Shown here: positions 34,262 through 43,618 of the stretch, piece by piece
How the letters are laid out: every line of letters starts with the position of its first letter
How positions within the stretch are numbered: position 1 is the stretch's first letter
Assembly: GCF_003384725.1 (NCBI RefSeq)
Contig: NZ_QNVV01000002.1
Coordinates: 186,001-250,000 of the forward strand
Source: Chryseobacterium pennipullorum
GTDB taxonomy: Bacteria; Bacteroidota; Bacteroidia; Flavobacteriales; Weeksellaceae
Direction: 5' to 3'
DNA length: 64,000 nucleotides
Position numbers and translations under genes: made by a program
The notes under the pieces: generated by a model
What the model was told of the DNA's origin: nothing
What the model saw: only the letters and a program-made list of their open reading frames with translations
Database searches by the model: none

Positions 34262-37200
34262 GATGTAAACTGATTTACGGTTTGATACTGAAGGTAAGGA
34301 CCCCACGAATTTGACATCATTTGAAATGCCGGCTGTGGAGAAATCCAGCGGTGGGCCAGTACATTTTGAATAGCATGCCGTACCCACTCAGAGTTTACCC
34401 CAACCCGGTAATTACCCCAGCCAACATAAGCTGCTCCTAAACGGTATTTGGGACCCGTCTCTTCAACCAGGCCATGGGTATATTTTTCCCCATATGCTCC
34501 TGCAAGGTAATCATCTTTTCCGTATTTTCTCATTTCTTTGTAATCAAATTGATATTTCCTTTTATTTTCAGGATCTTCTTCATAAGTAGAGCTATTTCTC
34601 TCTCCGGTAAATAAATTGAATCCTGCACGGAAGCTCCCTATTGACAAAGACATTGCAGCCGTCCTATGACTGTCATTATTATCTCCTAATCCAATCTTAC
34701 CAAATGGAGCTCCATCATTTTCATACGACAAGGAAAAGTCTCCGCTTACCAGTTTTATAACTCCGATCTGCTGAGCGTGTAAACCACTCCAGATATTTGT
34801 CCCCAACATTATTCCCAGGTTTCCTTCTGTACCTAATGTTCCTGCCATTATTGATTTTCTGTACTCCCAGCCGCTAAGACCACTTCCTGTATGAGAAAAC
34901 TGATAGCTTACCCCAAATCCGGCAGCAAATCCGAAATCTCCGTTTTTATAAGACAAACTAAAACTAGCTCCTACACTCACTCCGTTACCAAAAGCTATTG
35001 CGGGTGATATGGAAAAATTAAACCCTCCACCCATATCGATATTATAGCTAGGCATAAATGAGCTCATAAACCCAGCCAATGCAAAGCCCCCCAATGTACC
35101 GGCCGGAATGGCATAGGGCGCAATAGCTCCCATGACTGCTCCGGTAAAGGCTCCGCCTAAAATAGACATTCCAAATTTACCCCAGCTCCAGTCACCCGTC
35201 TGTATTGCCTGTCCTATGTAACTTGCGGCACCGGTAACCGCACCAATAATAGCCCCGGCTAAAACCGCCAGCCAGAATATCTCACCACTTGCATCCATAT
35301 ACATCAACGGATTGTTCAGCACATATCCATATCTGTTATAGTTTTGGGTGTTAAATGGATCCTGGATATTATTATCTACGGACAAGAAAGTATGCAGCTT
35401 GGGATCATACATTCTTCCATTCATATGGATCAGCCCAACCTGGAAGAAATGCTCATGTCCTGTGTAGCCGCGCTCTATAAATAAATCTGGCTTTTCTTTT
35501 TTCAGATCAATTTTTTTACCGAACTTTTCAAGATAAGACAGGTTTCCCCACGCATCAAACTGCCTCCTTTCTTCCACTTTTCCTTCTTTGTTTGTAATAG
35601 CAAGAATAGTCCCCTGGTAATCTCTATGAAGGTAATGAACTCCGTCATTCAGTACCTCATCATTGTAATTGAAATCTTTTACATAAATAACAGGAGCAGA
35701 ATAAGGGTCACCAGCAATATAAGTAACAATTCTGGTTCTTACATAATCTGGATTTACCCTTCCCGGAAAAGGGCTATCAATAATTTCAACTGTCCTATCG
35801 TCAGAGTAAATCTTATATTTTCCATAGTATGACAAATTCTTATCATAATTATATTCTGAAGATGCTCTCGACTGATGAATATTGTAAGTAAATCTAGCCA
35901 TTTCATTACCATCCTGCATAATACTTACCGGATTCTTAAAGGCATTATATGAAATGGTTTGTAATTGGTTGACGCTATAATAAGCATTCCCCACAGCATT
36001 AAGATTAACACCTTTCTTTCTATACCGGTTGCCATCCGAATATTTGTAGTCTCCTACGAGACTGTTGTTATCGATTCTTCCATAGGTATCGTAAGTCTGT
36101 GATTGATTTCCATTAGGATCTTTCCAGGAAACCAACCTCAACATATTATCGTAATCAAAGCTTTCCTCCCATCCTCCTGCCGGATTTGTTATAGCAGCAT
36201 TGCTTCTTTTTCTCAATAATCCTGTAGAAGCCTCAAAGTCATACTCATTAATCAAAACTAAGCCATTAGCATTCTTATGTCTTACTGAAGTTAAATAGTC
36301 CCCATTATAAATATTCCGGATGTCTGTTCCATTCCCAAAGGCCGCATTCAACACCTGGCCTTTTTCATTAATAGAAGACAGTTTCCACAGCGGGTTTCCG
36401 CTACCATCATTGATACCAGCGAGTATTCCACAGGATGCATACACATGATCAATCACAAAAGTACTAGACATGGTTCCATAGGTTACGTCTCTGACTTCTC
36501 TCTTCGCCCTTCCAAAACTATCATAGGTGAATTTTTTTATAAAGACGGCCAGCCCATTATTTTCTGCACTAGCGACAACCCTGTAAAAATTATCATACTT
36601 GTATTCGTATGAGTTATTCACACCATTGGAGGTTCCTACTTCGGAGGCAATGAGCCCTTTGGATGTATAATTATAGGTAACCTTGATGTCGGTGTTATCC
36701 CCTATCACTTCTTTTTTGGTTGTTCTTCCATAAGCATCATACACATAGGTTGTCACTCCTTTAGGTCCTTCTTCTTTCAAAAGCTGCCCCATACCATCAT
36801 AGAGATAGGTATAATCTCCACCTGCAGACGGATCGGACATTTTGGTCTTTCTACCCCAGCCGTCCTGCTCAACGTTTATGATGTGACCGGCATAGTTTGA
36901 GGTCTTCAATCCTCCATTGGCATAATAGGTATAGTTGATTATCCCTCCATTATCGGTCATCTTAATTTTATTGCCCCACTCGTCCTTTGTAATGGTTTGC
37001 GTTCTTTGTGCATCCGCTACCGTTACTGATAATCCGTTATAGGACGTCGTAATAATTTTTCCTGTTGGAAAGGTATTTTTTACAGTCCTTCCATATACAT
37101 CGTATTCAGCAATTGTCCATTTGATTGGTGTAGCTGTGGAGAAATAAGGTTCACTCACTTTATAAGCCCTGTCCAGAACATCGTAATCTGTCCTTTTCTC

Positions 37201-40200
37201 TATCCACTTATTATTGAGCGACAGTTCTCTTTCAATACGTTTTCTGCCCCAGTTATCCGTATATGTTTCCCTGACTGCTCCTGTGGCATCCGCTATTCTG
37301 AGTTTTACTCCATTCATAAAATCTCCTGTCGTAATCCACTCATAAGAATATTGGGTACTATTGTTATAGATATCCTTTTCCTGCGCCTTTCGCTGCCAAG
37401 TATCATAAACATACGATACCATTTGATCCAGATGATTTGTTCTCGACAGTAATGTTCCAAAGTCAGAATCATAAGTGAATAAAGAAGTATTCCCTAAAAT
37501 ATCTGTAGTTTTAATGGCAAACCTGCCAGAAGGATCATATTGTACCTTCTCTACCCTTGGAGCGACCCCGGCTGCGGAAAGAGTTTTCTCAATATTATTG
37601 CCAAATACGTCATATTTAAAATCCTCGGTGAGATAGTCGGTCCCATTTCCTTTTTTTCTGGACTGTACAACAAGACCATTGGTATAGGTAAAAAGCATTT
37701 CTGTAGCGAAGGTATCAGTACCTAACACCTGTGTTTCGGTCTTTTTTACCGGACGTCCTATATAGTATTGATTACCGGTTCCTGCAGGATTGTTCTCATA
37801 ATCGGCCAAAGTAGTCTTTTCGCCACCGTTGGCAACCATCCTTGTTTTTTTTGGATTATTATAAACATCGTACACATCATAGAACTGATTGACTGTTGTC
37901 CCCGTCAGCTTATCTATCTGCTGTACCTGGGATAGCAAATTCACAAAGACCTTATTGCCCAGTAAAGAAGTAGTATAGCTATTGACTGTTTTTGAAGCAA
38001 AGGTGCTTGGAGAATTAAAATCCGGAGTTGAATTCAGATAAGTTTCTTTCACCGCTCCTCTTTTCTGCGGGTCCTTTAAAGAAACCGTCCATAAAGGCTG
38101 CGTTATAGTTCCACCATATACTGCAGAAGTAGCAATTCCTTTAAAACCTACAAAACCAAGCCCTGCCATATTCATTACAGCACCTTTATAGCGATATTCC
38201 TGTATTTTTGTCTCTCCATTAAAGTTCTTTTCAACTTTTTTCACCAATTTTAACGAGGGAGAAATATTGAGATTAACATAAGGGTATTGTTCAGAATTGT
38301 CAGCTATATAAGCACCCGAACCGCTTCCTGTATCTACAGCCAGCTCATAAGTAATGTCTGTTACAAGGTCATTGCTCTTGACTTTTTTTAAAGTCATATC
38401 AATACGGTTATCCTTCTTGAATGAGACATATTTTATTTTATCTCCTCCAAAAAACGCATAATCAAGATTTTGGTTGGTAATGCTGGAATTACTCAGGAAT
38501 ATTGGCGTACCTTTATTAATAGCACCTCCATAAGTATAATTATTTTGCCAACCGTCCACATAGGCCGAGAAGGTGGGTATTCCATTCACATTCGTTCCCA
38601 TGTTGTATTTAACCCCGCCTCTGTCTCTGATGCTGTAATTATCTCCGTAGGCTAAGTAAGCTCCATTTTGGGCAGACCCATAGTCTGGTACATTATGGGG
38701 AGTCAACACATCATGGTAGAATAAGTCCGCTTTTCCATCTCCATTAATATCTGTAAAGGTATAATAGAATGTCTGCATCATATGCCCGCAGATCTGCGAG
38801 TTGGGTGATGGTCCGGGATAGCAGGTATTGATGATCTGCGGTTTGAAATAATTGGTTCCTATATCCTTTACACTGCTCTCAAAGGACTCCCCGGAACTTA
38901 CAATAAAGAACCAATTGGTATTGGCATTGTCTATAGGAAATACCAAATCCGTTTTTCCATCCCCATTGAAGTCTGAGAGGTAACAAGGAAAATCTTTTTT
39001 GATGAGATTATGAGAAAATGAAGCCTTTTGAATGAAAACACCATTCTTGGTTCCAAATGCATAGATTCTTCCGGGATTAACGACATATAGATCTGCTACC
39101 CCATCACCTTCCAGGTCTGCTACAAAGATTCTGGATTCAGCGGTAATCACACTATTGGCTCCCATTGTCACCGGTGACTGTACCGCTGTATTATGAGGAT
39201 TTAGTTTCAGTAAGAAAACCTCAGATATATTAATCGTCACATCTTCGGAACAACAGTCCGGTGGCGGCCTGTTTTCCGGAGCTACCTTTGCAGGGCCACA
39301 GTAATAGGTCCTTTCCACAGTATAAGGCCGTGCCACCGCGACAATATCAGAAACGCCATCTCCGTCAAAATCTCCTGAAAAATACTCTTTTGGAATATTG
39401 GAGTAATACGTATTACTTCCATTAATGACAATACATCTATCATTAATAGCCGTTGGAAACTGGTACGAATTGGTAAATGACAAATCAAGAGCATTAGCCG
39501 CATTCGGAATATAGTTGTTGATTTTAATAATTTCCGTATTGGTAACCGGACTCGTAGTATTGCTGACAACAGTAGATATAGCATCCAGATTATAGAATTG
39601 ATCATTGGGCAGGACTAATTTTGTAGAAAAAATATTCTTGAATTTTTCCAAATTGGTCATTGTCCCTGCAACGTTGGAACTTGAGTTGATCAATTGTCCG
39701 GAATTGAATCTGTAAAGCTGATCTCTGGAATTAGGATACGTCATGAAGTCGATGGAACTGTCGCCATCAAAGTATCCGGAAATATATTGCCAGTTGCTGC
39801 GGTCATATGCAGGAGAAACGGCTGTTATGGTCTTGGAATTATTGGTAATCCCATTCTCTGACTGATCATATTCAAAAGTAACGGGCTTCACCCCTTCATT
39901 ACTGCCATTATACTGCTGGACACTGATCAGCTTTTCATAATTCAAGGAAGTAACCTCATACGTCAGCTGGTATTTTCTGAAGATCTGTCCATTTCCCGTT
40001 ACGTCTATCCGATCCAGCTTTCGGTGAGAATAGATACTACGCGAACCATAAATATAAGCCTGATCTGTTCGCGCCGCATCTTTATAATAAAATTGAATCT
40101 TATTAGGACTGCTATCCGGATTTACAGAAGCATTGTTACCATACTCAATGGTTTTAATGTAGATATAACTATTGAAGCTGTCATAGACAAATTTGATTCT

Positions 40201-40761
40201 GTTCTGCTGGGCATCTTCAAGATAATTAACCTTCCATTCATAGGTATTGCTTCCCAAAAACCCACTTTCACCGCCATATTTTGCCGTTTTACCATCGGGG
40301 TAATATACCATGAAATAGAGTGGTCCGTTCGCAATATTTCCATGGGAAACAATTTTTATATTTGAATATTGCTCCGTCTGGTATTCGGCACCATCTGCTC
40401 CATAGGTCCCGGATTTCAGGAGTAGTCTCTGCCCGTCAAAAGCAAACCTGTCGGTATCATTATAATTAATACCATCGACCAATCCATCATGAAACTTGGA
40501 TGAAGCAACCCGCGTAATTGATGATATTCCGGCAATACTCCAACCCCATCCGGCAACTCCGTTTCCCGATTGGCTGGAATAAAATAAAGAAATACTGGGT
40601 GCAATATTCTTGATCCCCGGAAGATTGGCAATAGGTATGGTATAACTCATTCCTCCGCTCGGAGATACCGATAGATCCCCTGATGTCTGCCCTACAGACT
40701 GTCCGTTAAATAGCCCTACTGCTGAGAGCAGAGCTATTAAAAAGTAGAATTTGATTCTCAT
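34255..40761 (-). CDS. Giant SpvB/FG-GAP/RHS-repeat protein with polymorphic-toxin (type 23-like) C-terminus
   Basis: 2168 residues. A signal peptide (MRIKFYFLIALLSAVGLFNG) is followed by an SpvB-like N-terminal domain (SGGMSYTIPIANLPG, PSISLFYSSQSGNGVAGWGW). Next are FG-GAP/VCBS repeats with Asp-rich calcium-type loops (GDFDGDGVSDI, ADLEGDGVADL, SDFNGDGKTDL, TDINGDGKADL), then a long stretch of RHS/YD repeats and the RHS core (GYTGHEHFFQVGLIHMNGRM, YDPKLHTFLSVD, NRYGYVLNNPLMYMDASGE) ending near residue 1827. The 341-residue tail starts hydrophobic and Gly-rich. It then has GFGVSYQFSH, WSGLHAQQIGV, LSYENDGAPFGKIGLGDNND and a terminal QFTSW, which I recognise as polymorphic toxin type 23 with moderate certainty. 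RHS shells enclose and release such C-terminal toxins. It overlaps the downstream lipoprotein gene by seven bases and lies 15 bases after a small T9SS-tailed gene. Confidence 0.85.
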   Translation of the reverse strand: MRIKFYFLIALLSAVGLFNGQSVGQTSGDLSVSPSGGMSYTIPIANLPGIKNIAPSISLFYSSQSGNGVAGWGWSIAGISSITRVASSKFHDGLVDGINYNDTDRFAFDGQRLLLKSGTYGADGAEYQTEQYSNIKIVSHGNIANGPLYFMVYYPDGKTAKYGGESGFLGSNTYEWKVNYLEDAQQNRIKFVYDSFNSYIYIKTIEYGNNASVNPDSSPNKIQFYYKDAARTDQAYIYGSRSIYSHRKLDRIDVTGNGQIFRKYQLTYEVTSLNYEKLISVQQYNGSNEGVKPVTFEYDQSENGITNNSKTITAVSPAYDRSNWQYISGYFDGDSSIDFMTYPNSRDQLYRFNSGQLINSSSNVAGTMTNLEKFKNIFSTKLVLPNDQFYNLDAISTVVSNTTSPVTNTEIIKINNYIPNAANALDLSFTNSYQFPTAINDRCIVINGSNTYYSNIPKEYFSGDFDGDGVSDIVAVARPYTVERTYYCGPAKVAPENRPPPDCCSEDVTINISEVFLLKLNPHNTAVQSPVTMGANSVITAESRIFVADLEGDGVADLYVVNPGRIYAFGTKNGVFIQKASFSHNLIKKDFPCYLSDFNGDGKTDLVFPIDNANTNWFFIVSSGESFESSVKDIGTNYFKPQIINTCYPGPSPNSQICGHMMQTFYYTFTDINGDGKADLFYHDVLTPHNVPDYGSAQNGAYLAYGDNYSIRDRGGVKYNMGTNVNGIPTFSAYVDGWQNNYTYGGAINKGTPIFLSNSSITNQNLDYAFFGGDKIKYVSFKKDNRIDMTLKKVKSNDLVTDITYELAVDTGSGSGAYIADNSEQYPYVNLNISPSLKLVKKVEKNFNGETKIQEYRYKGAVMNMAGLGFVGFKGIATSAVYGGTITQPLWTVSLKDPQKRGAVKETYLNSTPDFNSPSTFASKTVNSYTTSLLGNKVFVNLLSQVQQIDKLTGTTVNQFYDVYDVYNNPKKTRMVANGGEKTTLADYENNPAGTGNQYYIGRPVKKTETQVLGTDTFATEMLFTYTNGLVVQSRKKGNGTDYLTEDFKYDVFGNNIEKTLSAAGVAPRVEKVQYDPSGRFAIKTTDILGNTSLFTYDSDFGTLLSRTNHLDQMVSYVYDTWQRKAQEKDIYNNSTQYSYEWITTGDFMNGVKLRIADATGAVRETYTDNWGRKRIERELSLNNKWIEKRTDYDVLDRAYKVSEPYFSTATPIKWTIAEYDVYGRTVKNTFPTGKIITTSYNGLSVTVADAQRTQTITKDEWGNKIKMTDNGGIINYTYYANGGLKTSNYAGHIINVEQDGWGRKTKMSDPSAGGDYTYLYDGMGQLLKEEGPKGVTTYVYDAYGRTTKKEVIGDNTDIKVTYNYTSKGLIASEVGTSNGVNNSYEYKYDNFYRVVASAENNGLAVFIKKFTYDSFGRAKREVRDVTYGTMSSTFVIDHVYASCGILAGINDGSGNPLWKLSSINEKGQVLNAAFGNGTDIRNIYNGDYLTSVRHKNANGLVLINEYDFEASTGLLRKRSNAAITNPAGGWEESFDYDNMLRLVSWKDPNGNQSQTYDTYGRIDNNSLVGDYKYSDGNRYRKKGVNLNAVGNAYYSVNQLQTISYNAFKNPVSIMQDGNEMARFTYNIHQSRASSEYNYDKNLSYYGKYKIYSDDRTVEIIDSPFPGRVNPDYVRTRIVTYIAGDPYSAPVIYVKDFNYNDEVLNDGVHYLHRDYQGTILAITNKEGKVEERRQFDAWGNLSYLEKFGKKIDLKKEKPDLFIERGYTGHEHFFQVGLIHMNGRMYDPKLHTFLSVDNNIQDPFNTQNYNRYGYVLNNPLMYMDASGEIFWLAVLAGAIIGAVTGAASYIGQAIQTGDWSWGKFGMSILGGAFTGAVMGAIAPYAIPAGTLGGFALAGFMSSFMPSYNIDMGGGFNFSISPAIAFGNGVSVGASFSLSYKNGDFGFAAGFGVSYQFSHTGSGLSGWEYRKSIMAGTLGTEGNLGIMLGTNIWSGLHAQQIGVIKLVSGDFSLSYENDGAPFGKIGLGDNNDSHRTAAMSLSIGSFRAGFNLFTGERNSSTYEEDPENKRKYQFDYKEMRKYGKDDYLAGAYGEKYTHGLVEETGPKYRLGAAYVGWGNYRVGVNSEWVRHAIQNVLAHRWISPQPAFQMMSNSWGPYLQYQTVNQFTSW

Positions 40762-40776
40762 GTTACGTCGTCTTGG

Positions 40777-41217
40777 TTATTGTTTTAGTATTTTGTAGGT
40801 CAGTTTTTCTCCGGTATTCAAATGGAAAACGACCACGTACATGCCAATTGGCTGATTCGTAAGGTCCAGAACAACCTTATTCTCTCTCTTATCAAATGTA
40901 AGCTCCCGGTATTGGGTAAAGTTGTAGGCGATATACTCCACCTTCTCAATCATAGCCCCAAACCCTGCAGACCAGACCAGTGTAGCCTTATCTTTGGTTG
41001 GGTTCGGATAAATCTTAACCTGATACTCCGGAGGTGGAAACTCCTTTTTAGCGGCCGGCTGATCCACTGATGCCTGTTTATCTGCAATCAGACACATGGC
41101 ACAGTACTTTCTTACAATCTGATGTCCCCCGTTATCATATTCAAATGATAGAGTTTGTGATCTAATTCCTTCTATTGAAACCAATAAGAAAAGAATTAAG
41201 AGTAAATTTTTTCTCAT
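40777..41217 (-). CDS. Small secreted protein with YD-like motif and T9SS type A sorting tail
   Basis: 146 residues from ATG 41217 (MRKNLLLILFLLVSIEGIRSQ, signal peptide). Directly after cleavage comes LSFEYDNGGHQIVRKYC, a single RHS/YD-type motif. A proline-rich linker (PPPEYQVKIYPNPTKDKATL) then leads into a Por-secretion C-terminal domain, ending in GMYVVVFHLNTGEKLTYKIL. So it should cross the outer membrane by type IX secretion. It precedes the giant RHS toxin by 15 bases and may help bring it to the surface, or be a co-secreted accessory. Divergent from the HTH regulator at 41370. Confidence 0.75.
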   Translation of the reverse strand: MRKNLLLILFLLVSIEGIRSQTLSFEYDNGGHQIVRKYCAMCLIADKQASVDQPAAKKEFPPPEYQVKIYPNPTKDKATLVWSAGFGAMIEKVEYIAYNFTQYRELTFDKRENKVVLDLTNQPIGMYVVVFHLNTGEKLTYKILKQ

Positions 41218-41369
41218 GAGCAATATTTTAATCTACACAAAAGTCCAGAAAACAAATCAGCTACGAAAGGACAATGCATCCTATGGGATGCAATAAATAA
41301 GATTAATTATCTAAAAATCATCAGATATTTATTTTTTTTAGATATTTTTGATACTAAACACTATTGGCC

Positions 41370-42332
41370 ATGAAAAATTATCAAAAAAATCTTTTTGATT
41401 TACTCTTAAAGGAATCCGGAGGTAAGAAAAACCTGGTGGACATCATGATTGACAAACTTGCACTTTCCAACGACACAGCCTACAGAAGAATCAGCGGAAA
41501 AAGCCACATCACTTTAAACGAAGGAATCTCTCTGGCATCCCATTTTGGAGTCTCTCTGGATCTTATTCATAATTCAAATCTGAACAACGCCGTTTTAAAC
41601 AAGATTCATGACATCTACAATATTGATGATTTGGAAATGTATTTTGAATCCTCTATCCGAAACCTGCAAAGGGTCATCAACACTCCGGATGTAGAATTCA
41701 TTTACGCCGCCAAAGATATTCCCCTTTTCTATTTCATGAGATTCGATCATCTGAGAAAATTCAAGATTTATGCCTGGCTCAAACTGATGGATGTTGTCTT
41801 TTTTTCACAACGAATAAGCTTCGAAAGCTTTGAAATTCCTGAAAAAATCAATCAAAAAGCTGTTCACTTATCGAATGTCTATAAGGACGTAAATTCCACC
41901 GAGATATGGAGCAATATTACCATCTATACCCTTCTGGAGCAAATCCTTTATTTTCATCAACTGGAACTTATAGAAACTGATAATGCACTGAAAATATGCG
42001 AAGAAATTACAGAAATGCTTACTCAAATAGAAGAAGAAGTCATCAGTGAAAAAAAAGGTTCCCTTACCCTATACCAAAATGACCTGCTGATTATGAATAA
42101 CAGCGTATTCATCAGATTCTCCGACCAGAAAATGCTCTTTCTACCCTACAATATTCTGAGCTATTACTACACATGGGATGAAAGAGTCTGTGGAAATTAC
42201 GAAAAAAGCCTGGAACTTATTCTCAAGAATTCTGAACGGCTTTCTTCCAACAATAAAGCGAGATATATTTTCTTCAATAAAATGTATAAAAAAGTTGAAG
42301 AAATAAAAAAGATATTGAAAATACATCTTTAG
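41370..42332 (+). CDS. Helix-turn-helix (XRE-like) regulator with a large C-terminal domain
   Basis: 320 residues. The first 70 residues form a helix-turn-helix (LVDIMIDKLALSNDTAYRRI, then SHITLNEGISLASHFGVSLD). The remaining 250 are helical with many aromatic residues (YTLLEQILYFHQLELIETD), of the type found in Flavobacteriia-specific regulators; no ligand domain is recognised. Placed between, and divergent from, the RHS toxin cassette on one side, and convergent with the T6SS effector cassette on the other. Its natural target is the toxin promoter in the 152-base divergent region, which is inference. Confidence 0.75.
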   Translation: MKNYQKNLFDLLLKESGGKKNLVDIMIDKLALSNDTAYRRISGKSHITLNEGISLASHFGVSLDLIHNSNLNNAVLNKIHDIYNIDDLEMYFESSIRNLQRVINTPDVEFIYAAKDIPLFYFMRFDHLRKFKIYAWLKLMDVVFFSQRISFESFEIPEKINQKAVHLSNVYKDVNSTEIWSNITIYTLLEQILYFHQLELIETDNALKICEEITEMLTQIEEEVISEKKGSLTLYQNDLLIMNNSVFIRFSDQKMLFLPYNILSYYYTWDERVCGNYEKSLELILKNSERLSSNNKARYIFFNKMYKKVEEIKKILKIHL

Positions 42333-42404
42333 CAAAAGCTATCCTCTGCCTGAAATGCTTTTCAGAATTGTTAAAATTAATCAAAGCTTAACTCAACATG
42401 GAAA

Positions 42405-42485
42405 GCATTTTTTGATATCGTATAAAATCGAAATATCATACAAAACACAAACATCTTGCAAAACATATCTAATATTCATTCTCAT
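42405..42485 (-). pseudogene. Remnant of a third DUF2931 lipoprotein gene
   Basis: Downstream of the second lipoprotein gene stop (42505), the sequence ATGAGAATGAATATTAGA recurs 20 bases later, exactly the spacing between the first stop (43619) and second start (43599). The following bases track the second gene's signal-peptide codons with scattered substitutions as far as about 42405, then diverge and hit a stop after some 28 codons. So a third tandem copy once existed, and only its 5' end survives. Confidence 0.75.
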
Positions 42486-42504
42486 ACAACTGTTAATATC
42501 CGGA

Positions 42505-43599
42505 TTACTTATAACTTTCTTTATAACCCCCAGACCATTGGTAAATACGGATACTATCCGTTTCTAAAGGCTTACCGTTAAGTAAAATGTCAACAGAATC
42601 ATTATCCGGAGAAATTTTCACCTGCATATCAATCTTATTTCCTGCTTGTTTAAAAGCTTCATTGGTTTTTTCCCAATTGAAAAAAGCACGGGCATTCAGT
42701 TGTTCCTGCTTTTCTTTTCCGGTTTCCCAGAAAAAGACCATTTCCTGAGGAATCGCTCTTTCTTTGTAAGGCATATTTAAAACCCATGGTCTCAATGCTC
42801 CTTCTTTTTCTCCGTTATAAGTGTAATTAAGCACCTCGAGCAATCTGAACTTAGGATTTGTAGAAGTTACCACCGGACGCCAATGATAGCGCTGTCTGTA
42901 ATCATCCCATTCTTTGGGACTTGCATTAGGAATAAAAGCAAGCTTTATTTCTTCTTTATAGCGTTCCGGACTTATTCGATACATCGCCAGATATTTTTCT
43001 TTTGCCTTGGCTATTTCTACAGCATCTGTAACAGGCTGAGCCTGATATCTTCCCAATTCAATACGGGTATTTCCAAAATTAAGCCATACCACAACCAAAC
43101 CTTTTGGAGCAAAACCGAAGACTAAAGTAGAAAAACTATCATAAGCATTAACTCCATTAGATGCACTATATCCTCTACCTAACCTCTTATATTCCTGAGT
43201 TTCTCCTTTTAGATCATCCCATCTGGAATAAGCCCGTTCCATATAATCCTTTATCGTATCCACTGGAAAGTCCACATTTAATCGATAAAACGTTTCTGTC
43301 CCTTCATATCTTGAATAATAGGTAATATCTGCTCCAATGGGAGTTCCATACTGTTCCGTCCATGATGATCCTGAATCGCCCCAGTTTCCGGAGCTACCAC
43401 CATAAGGCAATCCTGCACGGTTTCCTTCCAATGTTTTTATTTTATCAAATACAGGCTCTATTCTATATTTTGTTCCAGGAGAACTTATTTCAACATGAAA
43501 AGCCATTTTTTTTTCATCCATCTTTTGACATTGTATTAAATGAATACATAGTATGAAACATAAAATACCCTGCAAGACATGTCTAATATTCATTCTCAT
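42505..43599 (-). CDS. DUF2931-type lipoprotein, copy 2, candidate Tle1 immunity protein
   Basis: 364 residues from ATG 43599 (MRMNIRHVLQGILCFILCIH). The lipobox LIQC marks a lipoprotein that would sit in the periplasm, where a Tle1 phospholipase acts. I recognise the family as DUF2931, seen next to T6SS phospholipase genes. It is roughly nine-tenths identical to the upstream copy; differences fall in three patches: just after the lipid anchor, the SRYEGTETF segment, and KEEIKLAFIPNA. The region QRYHWRPVVTSTNPKFRLLE is identical in both. It starts 20 bases after copy 1 stops. Immunity function is inferred. Confidence 0.8.
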   Translation of the reverse strand: MRMNIRHVLQGILCFILCIHLIQCQKMDEKKMAFHVEISSPGTKYRIEPVFDKIKTLEGNRAGLPYGGSSGNWGDSGSSWTEQYGTPIGADITYYSRYEGTETFYRLNVDFPVDTIKDYMERAYSRWDDLKGETQEYKRLGRGYSASNGVNAYDSFSTLVFGFAPKGLVVVWLNFGNTRIELGRYQAQPVTDAVEIAKAKEKYLAMYRISPERYKEEIKLAFIPNASPKEWDDYRQRYHWRPVVTSTNPKFRLLEVLNYTYNGEKEGALRPWVLNMPYKERAIPQEMVFFWETGKEKQEQLNARAFFNWEKTNEAFKQAGNKIDMQVKISPDNDSVDILLNGKPLETDSIRIYQWSGGYKESYK

Positions 43600-43618
43600 A
43601 CAACTGTCAATATCCAGA

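Noticed and set aside
42355..42567. 70-codon plus-strand frame after the HTH regulator
   Set aside because: It is antisense to the end of the second DUF2931 gene and to the remnant third copy, which explains the sequence better.
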